This document shows, piece after piece, positions 59,701 through 64,000 of a DNA stretch of 64,000 bases. The DNA is from Apopatocola sp963618015. GTDB lineage: Bacteria > Bacillota > Clostridia > Oscillospirales > Oscillospiraceae. The notes beneath the pieces were generated by a model that did not search any database, was not told where the DNA came from, and worked only from the letters and a program-made list of their open reading frames with translations. The stretch lies in assembly GCA_963618015.1 (NCBI GenBank), contig CAVEQS010000004.1, positions 38,269-102,268 on the forward strand, in the 5' to 3' direction. Each line of letters opens with the position of its first letter. Within the stretch, counting starts at the first letter, position 1. A program made the translations under genes and the position numbers.

Positions 59701-60811
59701 CGCACTCGCGGGAGGCGGCGCGAAATTCCTCGAGCCGCCGGAGAGCGATATCCGCCGCCTTCTCCCCCGTGAGCAGTATGGAGAGCACGCAGACTGTCTT
59801 CCCCTCGGCCGGGACACCGTCCCGCAGCGCGAGCCGCGGCACGTGACGCGGCGGCACGGCGCGGAGCAGCGCGCGGTCAAGAACGCTCTTCACGATCTCC
59901 GAAACCGGCAGGAGCGAGAGCGCCGCCGCGAGAACGCTTCGCGTCCAGAGCGCGAGCGCGGCGGAGAGCGCCAGCGTAAAAAGGACGTTTGTGAGAATGT
60001 ACGCCGCGCCCGTTTTTTGCGGCACACCCGTGCCGAGAGGGTTTTCATAGAGCCAGTAGCCAATGTGCCGCCGCCGGACGCCCTCGGCGCGCTCGGCAAG
60101 GCGCAGCGCCTCCTCCGCGACGCGCGCTTCGCTCCGATTTTTCCGGCGCGAGAGCGTTTCGACGCGCGCGCGATAGTCCCGGCGGCTGCGCTCATCCATG
60201 AGGGAATACACCCCTGCCGGGTCGCGCCGGAGGATGTGCTCCACGGCGTCGGCCTCCTCCAGCACCGCATCCAGATCGAGCGAGGCGATGTGCCGCAGCG
60301 TCGTAAAATGCAGGGCGGCTGCGCTGCCGGACGGCGTATCGCCGCGGTAGAGCTGCACGAGCCGGACAAGCACCGCCGCGCGCAGCGACGCGCCGAGCAG
60401 GGCCAGCTCGCGCCCGGTGAGCGGCGTTTTCCGCTGAAACCCTTCGAGAAACACGGCGATGCGCTCCTCGTCCACGCGCCCGCCGCCGGAGGCGAGCAGC
60501 ACCCGGCAAAGCGCCGGAACGAGCGCCCCCTCGCACGTTGTGCGAAGCCGCCCGGCGGCATGGAACGCAGCAAGCGCGGAGGCCCCCTCCCGCTCGCACA
60601 GCCAAAGATTATCGAGCAGCCAGCGCGCGCCGCCGTCCGGCGCGTCCGCACCCGATTCCATCCGCCGCCGCGCGGCGCGAAGCGCCCGGAGCGCGTACCG
60701 GATCTGATCCTCTGCAACGGTACGCGGCACCACGCCCGTCACGGGCATCGTTCGCGCCGTGCTCTCGGCATAATGCGCCAGCTCTGCGAGCGCTATCGTG
60801 ACCGTTTCCAT
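53774..60811 (-). CDS. Cyclic beta-1,2-glucan synthase-like protein (GT84 + GH94)
   Basis: 2345 residues. N-terminal helical part, membrane segments at about 265-320, then a glycosyltransferase domain (LTLDADTRLEPESAH near 473, YLACLGERIPEGRVLSHD near 590), a block of membrane segments about 660-850, a glucoamylase-like domain (GHLYNWYDTKTLRPLDP near 920), and C-terminal GH94-type domains (GFRDQLQDRINLLP near 1975, RTDCSDDLLWLP near 2027 with the acid/base region). This is the NdvB/ChvB architecture, but somewhat shorter (ChvB about 2830). Start: ATG 60811, with GGAGG 8 bases before, rather than ATG 60850. It would make a cyclic or linear beta-1,2-glucan from UDP-glucose; this is rare in Gram-positives. 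It stands alone between the M16 genes and the SRP operon. Confidence 0.85.
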   Translation of the reverse strand: METVTIALAELAHYAESTARTMPVTGVVPRTVAEDQIRYALRALRAARRRMESGADAPDGGARWLLDNLWLCEREGASALAAFHAAGRLRTTCEGALVPALCRVLLASGGGRVDEERIAVFLEGFQRKTPLTGRELALLGASLRAAVLVRLVQLYRGDTPSGSAAALHFTTLRHIASLDLDAVLEEADAVEHILRRDPAGVYSLMDERSRRDYRARVETLSRRKNRSEARVAEEALRLAERAEGVRRRHIGYWLYENPLGTGVPQKTGAAYILTNVLFTLALSAALALWTRSVLAAALSLLPVSEIVKSVLDRALLRAVPPRHVPRLALRDGVPAEGKTVCVLSILLTGEKAADIALRRLEEFRAASRECGENLLFGLLCDLPESGETLSHADRTLLDSSAAKMDALNARCGGGFYLFTRDRLYSRDSGKFAPWERKRGATLELCRLLAGEETGLRVRAGDASMLRGTRYILTLDADTRLEPESAHALIGAALHPLNRPAVDPKRGIVFRGHGVLHPRIAVSLESAYRNDFTRLFAPAGGGDPYGSDTGEVYMDAFQSGGFAGKGLIHVGAYLACLGERIPEGRVLSHDALEGAFLRGGYVSDVELTDGFPSGAVSYFARAHRWRRGDVQNLPWLFRRGRALPPIERWRLFDSFRRALLPVGLFFSLGAWFLAPHAATRAAALCALLVLALPVLRYCLGVLFRDGREVRYKSAALHGLGGELTRALTQALFLAAEAWTSASAIVLALWRMSVSHRRLLQWQTAEQSERRAVGLAGTFAALWPVVYFSGLLLAFSQTFAGRAAAICWIFTPLFAHRLGREKKEKPLDSGEREFLLRRAAEIWRYFRENCTAESHYLPPDNVQLSPPASDADRTSPTNIAMALAGALSALELGIASEAEVLTLCERILETVEGLGKWKGHLYNWYDTKTLRPLDPAYISTVDSGNLAAALVSCAAGLTAHGAPTLAKRARAIAAAMDFRALYDEKRRLFRIGLLPGESAAAQSWYDLLESEERLTAYFTIASGQIEHRHWRQLSRAQVGYQGRRGMVSWSGSLFEYLMPELFLPLYRGSHLWESARFAVYVQRRRTFGAKKLWGISESAFYAFDATDHYRYKAHGCAPLALCRDGSGESVVSPYSSYLSLCAAPHAAVENLRRMTDAGLSGPYGLWEAVDFTSSRTGGGAICVRCVMAHHLGMSLCAIANALCGGVLRRWFLSDPAMAAYTGLLQEKIPLGGKLLRRVPAAGERGKRTGYDAPRSGEGADPFFPDGAALSNGAYRLLVTANGASRAACGTLIPYRSARTPWENAPGMALWAERGGICRSLLPEPGEKSALRWHFTAGEARLSGQSGDIFWDMRCTVSRTHPGELRRLRLRSESAAPDAVIIGFEPVLLGARDYAAHPAFARLGLCTSIEDGMLIVYRAPRGSQSAQYLALAVSPEAEFSSDFRQFPARGGAGKFQENTGWQNEPYIAARISLPDGRACEIAAALCVAGDADTAARGARDMLQETSGFAMADAAAAIWGMEPGESAAAMEYLRALTFPQLCVEGRALSGGTREALWRLGVSGDLPVMVFDGGENGTEAALRELRRHALLGACGVEYDLVFLTAPAGDYRNEQRAAIETALEAMRLSETLSLPGGVYFASRSEREALLACAALFGDAAGTSLPAGRARTLHLPAAVAEKTGTPAVSYSKEQEAHFLSPPRPPRVWTNMLYGGGLGCAAADSGPAALWYENARECLIVPWSGDALAANGAERLWIETEHGTESLFSDGGACEITFGFGYARWERNVGGNRIAVTAFIVPEAAPVRVLLLESTAPCEVSYFAPVQLAPEREDAASASVWHDGGAICAENPRCPYKDVRVTLRCSAPWISAGTEAHFLFGETTDAPRRGFPALAGVFRLEKEAVLLLGTADVPALLNIARAREVLAKTKTWWAQRVMGEKYSKAMPESVRHLAPWSVYAALCCRILGRGSLYQSGGAIGFRDQLQDRINLLPVDPAGARAHILACCAHQYAEGDVQHWYHPGGGTADKGVRTDCSDDLLWLPWAVCEYVRLTGDESICTESAPYLASPPLARGEHSRYETPTLSGETGTVLDHCHRAAALVLRRGIGEHRLLLMGGGDWNDGFDAMGERAESVWLTWFASGVFHDFSALLTRLGEPGADRYETAAASLGAAANEAWDEDHYLRGYYSDGTPLGASGAAACRIDSVAQSFAAFSPYAGKERVQTALTAALASLWDREKRLVRIYAPPFLPGERAPGYVSTYGPGFRENGGQYTHAAVWLALALLRAGRRKEAAALAEDIALSLTSDEYGAEPFVLPADIAYAPGKEGRAGWSWYTGAAGWYYRLLRELYGEAP

Positions 60812-60917
60812 AGCATCCGCCTCCAAAGCATAACATTTAATACAAGACATTTACGGAACATTTTTCCCCGGAGCGCCGCGCGATATGCGTTTTTTCTTCC
60901 CTGTCAGCGAAAAAGCC

Positions 60918-60946
60918 TTGACAGGCTTGACCGGCACAGGTATAAT
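60918..60946 (+). promoter_or_regulatory. Promoter of ylxM-ffh with dyads over both hexamers
   Basis: TTGACA, 17 bases, TATAAT. The -35 box lies inside AAGCCT-TGAC-AGGCTT (60914-60929) and the -10 box inside CCGGCAC-9 bases-GTGCCGG (60931-60953). Both repeats are perfect. Confidence 0.85.
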
Positions 60947-60991
60947 GTGCCGGTGACAGGGAAAAATCCTTGACAGAAGGAGGCAGAGAGT

Positions 60992-61345
60992 ATGGAAGAA
61001 GCGCTCTTTCGCACGATGCTCTTTGACTCTTACGGCGAGCTGCTCACCGAAAAGCAGCGCGAGTATTTTGACCTGCATTATAATGAAGACCTCTCTCTTG
61101 CCGAGATCGCGCAGAGCGAGGGCGTTTCCCGGCAGAGCGTGTGGGACATCATCCGCCGCGCCGAGGAGACGATGCGCCGGTTTGAAGAGAAAACCGGGCT
61201 GGTCGCGCGCTTTGCCGCCGAGCGGGACATTCTCGCCGCGGCGCGGGAAAAGCTTGCGCGGCTCGAAACCATGACCGAAGGCGACGCGCTCACCTTAACG
61301 CGCGAAATCGCCGCCACATTACAGGAGCTGGGACATGGCATTTGA
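60992..61345 (+). CDS. ylxM: YlxM/p13 family DNA-binding SRP-operon protein
   Basis: 117 residues, a helix-turn-helix of the sigma-70 region 4 type: LLTEKQREYFDLHYNEDLSLAEIA followed by EGVSRQSVWDIIRRAEETM. Always next to ffh; in streptococci it binds SRP components and modulates their GTPases. AAGGAGG is 9 bases before the ATG. Its end overlaps ffh by 11 bases. Confidence 0.93.
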   Translation: MEEALFRTMLFDSYGELLTEKQREYFDLHYNEDLSLAEIAQSEGVSRQSVWDIIRRAEETMRRFEEKTGLVARFAAERDILAAAREKLARLETMTEGDALTLTREIAATLQELGHGI

Positions 61346-62678
61346 AAATCTTTCCGACAAACTCAATAACGTATTCAAAAAGCTCCGCGGCAAGGGCCGT
61401 CTCTCGGAGTCGGACGTAAAGGAAGCGATGCGCGAGGTGCGTCTCGCGCTGCTGGAGGCCGACGTTAGCTACAAGGTCGTCAAAGACTTTGTCAAATCCG
61501 TCAGCGAGCGCGCCGTCGGCACGGACGTGCTCGAGAGCCTCTCCCCCGCGCAGATGGTCATTAAGATCGTCAACGAGGAGCTGTGCGCGCTCATGGGCGG
61601 GCAGAGCCAGAAGCTCAACATTGGCTCCAAGTCCCCGAGCGTCGTGATGCTCGTCGGCTTGCAGGGCGCCGGTAAAACCACGAACGGCGCAAAGCTCGCC
61701 GCGCTCATGCGCAAGAGCCAGAACAAGCGCCCCCTGCTCGTCGCGTGCGACGTGTACCGCCCCGCCGCGATCGATCAGCTCAAAACCGTCGGCAAAAAGC
61801 TCGATCTTCCCGTATACGAGGAAGGCCAGGGCGACCCGGTGGAAATTGCAAAGCACGCGATCGACCATGCCCGCCGCCACGGAAACGATCTCGTATTTCT
61901 CGATACCGCCGGACGGCTCCACATCGACGAAGCGCTCATGGACGAGCTGCGATGCATCAAGGCCGAGACCGAACCGGCGGAAATTCTGCTTGTCGTGGAC
62001 GCGATGACCGGTCAGGACGCCGTGAACGCCGCCGCCGCCTTTGACGAGGCGCTCGGCATCACCGGCGTGATGCTCACCAAGCTCGACGGCGACGCCCGCG
62101 GCGGCGCGGCGCTCTCCGTCAAGGCCGTGACGGGCAAGCCCATCAAGTTCGCCGGTGTCGGCGAAAAGCTTGACGCTATCGAGGTTTTCCACCCCGACCG
62201 TATGGCAAGCCGCATTCTCGGCATGGGCGACGTGCTCACGCTCATTGAAAAGGCGGAGGCCGCCGTCGATGAGAAAAAGGCGCTTGAGCTCGCCGAAAAG
62301 CTCAAAAAGAACCGCTTCACGCTGACCGACTATCTCGACCAGCTCAATTCCATGAAGAACATGGGTTCTCTGCAGGAGCTCGCCGGGATGGTGCCGGGAC
62401 TGGACGCCAAGGCGCTCGCCGGAGCAAAGATCGACGAGAAGGCTATGGCGCACACCGAGGCAATCATCCTTTCCATGACTCCCGCCGAGCGGGAGAACCC
62501 CTCAATCTTAAACTCCAGCCGCAAGCGGCGCATCGCCGCGGGCGCGGGCGTCGGCGTTGTGGACATCAACCGTCTGCTCAAGCAGTTTGAAATGATGCAG
62601 ACGATGGCACGCCAGTTCTCCGGCAAGAAAATGAAGCGCTTCCAGCGCGGCGGCGCCAAAATGCCGTTCGGCTTCTAA
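61335..62678 (+). CDS. ffh: Signal recognition particle protein Ffh (SRP54)
   Basis: 447 residues. N domain, then G domain with GLQGAGKTTNGAKLA near 110, DVYRPAAIDQLK near 140, DTAGRLHID near 191 and TKLDGDARGGAALS near 248; Met-rich M domain from about 300 ending KMKRFQRGGAKMPFGF. Binds signal peptides and 4.5S RNA. The SRP RNA gene itself was not found in this window. Confidence 0.97.
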   Translation: MAFENLSDKLNNVFKKLRGKGRLSESDVKEAMREVRLALLEADVSYKVVKDFVKSVSERAVGTDVLESLSPAQMVIKIVNEELCALMGGQSQKLNIGSKSPSVVMLVGLQGAGKTTNGAKLAALMRKSQNKRPLLVACDVYRPAAIDQLKTVGKKLDLPVYEEGQGDPVEIAKHAIDHARRHGNDLVFLDTAGRLHIDEALMDELRCIKAETEPAEILLVVDAMTGQDAVNAAAAFDEALGITGVMLTKLDGDARGGAALSVKAVTGKPIKFAGVGEKLDAIEVFHPDRMASRILGMGDVLTLIEKAEAAVDEKKALELAEKLKKNRFTLTDYLDQLNSMKNMGSLQELAGMVPGLDAKALAGAKIDEKAMAHTEAIILSMTPAERENPSILNSSRKRRIAAGAGVGVVDINRLLKQFEMMQTMARQFSGKKMKRFQRGGAKMPFGF

Positions 62679-62743
62679 AAACGCTTTTTGTTGCACAGCA
62701 ATAAAAATATAAAAAATTTATTTATCTTTGGAGGAAACACATC

Positions 62744-62980
62744 ATGGTCAAAATCCGTCTGCGCCGCGCCGGCGCCAAGAAAGCTCCGTTCTACCGCGTC
62801 GTCGTGGCCGACAGCCACTTCGCCCGCGACGGCCGCTTCATCGAAGAGATCGGCACCTACGATCCCCTGACCGAGCCCGCCACCATCAAGATCGACATGG
62901 AGCGCGCCAAGTACTGGATCTCCAACGGCGCCCAGCCCACCGACACGGTCCGCGGCCTGCTGAAGAAAGCCGAAGCCTGA
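62744..62980 (+). CDS. rpsP: 30S ribosomal protein S16
   Basis: 78 residues, MVKIRLRRAGAKKAPFYRVVVADS..., normal. TGGAGG ribosome site. After a 65-base A/T-rich gap following ffh. Confidence 0.97.
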   Translation: MVKIRLRRAGAKKAPFYRVVVADSHFARDGRFIEEIGTYDPLTEPATIKIDMERAKYWISNGAQPTDTVRGLLKKAEA

Positions 62981-62997
62981 TTCCGAGGGCTGCCGGA

Positions 62998-63228
62998 ATG
63001 AAAGAACTGCTGACCTACATCGTGCAAAGTCTTGTGGAGAAACCGGACGAGGTCTCCGTGACGGAGCACGAGACCGGCGGCGAAACCGTTTTTGAAGTGC
63101 GGGTCGCCCCCGGCGACATGGGCAAGGTCATCGGCCGTCAGGGCCGCGTAGTCAAGGAGATCCGCGTGCTGATGAAGGCCGTCGCCCAGCGACAGGGAAA
63201 AAAGGTCTCGGTCGAAATTCTCGACTGA
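62998..63228 (+). CDS. khpA: KhpA-type KH-domain RNA-binding protein
   Basis: 76 residues with one KH domain; the GxxG loop is in VIGRQGRVVKEIRVL. KhpA works with KhpB/Jag as an RNA-binding partner pair affecting cell-wall growth and sRNAs in Gram-positives. Its gene lies 17 bases after rpsP. Start is the ATG at 62998, with GGAG-like CCGGA only; translation may be coupled. Confidence 0.93.
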   Translation: MKELLTYIVQSLVEKPDEVSVTEHETGGETVFEVRVAPGDMGKVIGRQGRVVKEIRVLMKAVAQRQGKKVSVEILD

Positions 63229-63303
63229 GTTATACCAAACCCAAACCGCAGGGGTGGGGCGCAGCCCCGTCCCTGCGGTTCCCATATTTTCGGAGGATTA
63301 CCT

Positions 63304-63792
63304 ATGGCAAAAGAGCCGTATCTCGAAGCGGGAAAGATCATCAATACGTTCGGCGTGCGGGGCGAGGTCAAGCTCGACCCCTGGTGCGACAGCGCCGAGT
63401 TTCTAAAGCCGCTCAAAACGCTTTATATTGACGGCGCGCCGCGCGCCGTCGCCTCGTCGCGCGTCCACAAAGGCATGCTCATCGTCCGCTTCGCGGATGT
63501 GGAGGATGTGAACGGCGCAATGCTTTTGAAAAACAAGATCGTGTACTTTGCCCGCGGCGACGTGCGTCTGCCGAAGGGGCGGCACTTTGTCGCCGATCTT
63601 CTCGGCGCGGCGGTCGTGGACGAGCAGGGCACGGAGATCGGCAAGCTCACCGAGGTGCTCGACATGCCCGCCGGGCAGGTCTACGTTGTACAGGGCGAGA
63701 CCGAGCACACGATCCCCGCCGTACCGGAATTTATTCTCGACATCGACGCGGACGAAAAACTCATCCGCGTTCATCTGATAGAAGGGATGTGA
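63304..63792 (+). CDS. rimM: 16S rRNA processing protein RimM
   Basis: 162 residues; YLEAGKIINTFGVRGEVKLDPWCDS is the RimM start, and VPEFILDIDADEKLIRVHLIEGM the PRC-barrel end. Binds S19 during maturation of the 30S head. The 75-base gap upstream contains an inverted repeat (CCGCAGGG..CCCTGCGG at about 63246-63279) that looks like an attenuator. Confidence 0.95.
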   Translation: MAKEPYLEAGKIINTFGVRGEVKLDPWCDSAEFLKPLKTLYIDGAPRAVASSRVHKGMLIVRFADVEDVNGAMLLKNKIVYFARGDVRLPKGRHFVADLLGAAVVDEQGTEIGKLTEVLDMPAGQVYVVQGETEHTIPAVPEFILDIDADEKLIRVHLIEGM

Positions 63793-63796
63793 CGCC

Positions 63797-64000
63797 ATGC
63801 GCATCGACATTCTGACGCTCTTCCCCGACGCGGTGGAGGCGTCGCTCAAGATCAGCATTCTCGGCCGCGCCGAGAAGAAGGGCATTCTGGACATCCACGC
63901 CGTCCAGATCCGCGACTATACCGAAAACAAGCAGCAGCAGGTGGACGATTACCCCTACGGCGGCGGCTGGGGCTGCGTGATGATGGCGCAGCCGCTCAAG
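63797..64000 (+). CDS. trmD: tRNA (guanine37-N1)-methyltransferase TrmD (partial, cut by window end)
   Basis: First 68 codons, beginning MRIDILTLFPDAVEASLKIS, with SILGRAEKKGILDI and IRDYTENKQQQVDDYPYGGG, the TrmD signature. The usual GAGMVM is GWGCVM here. It starts 4 bases after the rimM stop. Confidence 0.95.
   Translation, partial: MRIDILTLFPDAVEASLKISILGRAEKKGILDIHAVQIRDYTENKQQQVDDYPYGGGWGCVMMAQPLK

Noticed and set aside
1..64000. CRISPR arrays, rRNA genes, transposases, integrases and phage genes
   Set aside because: Looked for on both strands; no regularly spaced repeats, rRNA segments or such protein families were seen.

Overview
The window is a chromosomal segment of a fairly GC-rich low-copy Gram-positive bacterium, most likely a gut member of the Clostridia (Oscillospirales type). 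The reasons are the intact S10-spc-alpha ribosomal-protein superoperon with rpsD inside the alpha part and secY-adk-map-infA-rpmJ in the middle, a C+/Zn-type S14, SLH-domain proteins, the ylxM-ffh-rpsP-khpA-rimM-trmD string, and strong AGGAGG-type ribosome binding sites. Taxonomy is an inference; there is no rRNA in the window.

Layout. (1) 1-14.6 kb, all minus strand: a surface-polysaccharide/glycan locus. It reads from a promoter near 14.56 kb through an O-antigen ligase/polymerase-like protein, a PglF/CapD-type 4,6-dehydratase, a PglE-type aminotransferase, a GNAT acetyltransferase, a PglC-type phosphoglycosyl transferase, a FemAB/GNAT-like protein, a GT2 whose two halves are in swapped order, a GT4, a hexapeptide acyltransferase, a GT2-like protein, a flippase, LicD, an IspD/TarI-like cytidylyltransferase and a partial NAD-dependent epimerase. 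(2) 14.7-21.7 kb: a fused 2Fe-2S/molybdopterin hydroxylase with a small membrane protein, a divergent MarR regulator, an odd intergenic region with two outward promoters, matching palindromes and a terminator-bounded possible small RNA, then an overlapping pair of an acetokinase-family protein and a GH3 lipoprotein. (3) 21.8-37.9 kb: the ribosomal superoperon on the minus strand, with a consensus promoter and long leader before rpsJ, and unexpectedly long structured leaders before rplC, rpsH and rpsM. (4) 37.9-42.2 kb: SLH-M15 peptidase, cytidine deaminase, an orphan solute-binding lipoprotein and PgeF. (5) 42.2-48.0 kb: a MITE-like repeat, secA, and divergently a PlsC-like acyltransferase with a zinc ribbon and a DUF1846 protein. 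(6) 48.0-49.5 kb: a five-tRNA array (Gly, Arg, His, Gln, Lys), a short insert with a frameshifted small gene, and two minus-strand tRNAs (Tyr, Thr). (7) 49.5-53.6 kb: a coiled-coil protein, lgt and an M16 peptidase pair. (8) 53.8-60.8 kb: a 2345-residue cyclic beta-1,2-glucan synthase-like protein. (9) 60.9-64.0 kb: the SRP/S16/RimM/TrmD operon, cut by the window end.

How the parts work together: the left locus has initiation (dehydratase, aminotransferase, acetyltransferase, PglC), extension (glycosyltransferases), export (flippase), polymerisation/ligation and decoration (LicD plus nucleotidyltransferase) and so looks like a Wzx/Wzy-type pathway. The centre is translation and protein export (ribosomal proteins, RpoA, SecY, SecA, SRP, Lgt). 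The most unusual observations are the apparent circular permutation of the GT2 protein, the orphan promoter/palindrome region near 18.75-19.13 kb, a shared hairpin motif in the rplC and rpsH leaders, and the double inverted repeat covering both promoter hexamers of ylxM-ffh.
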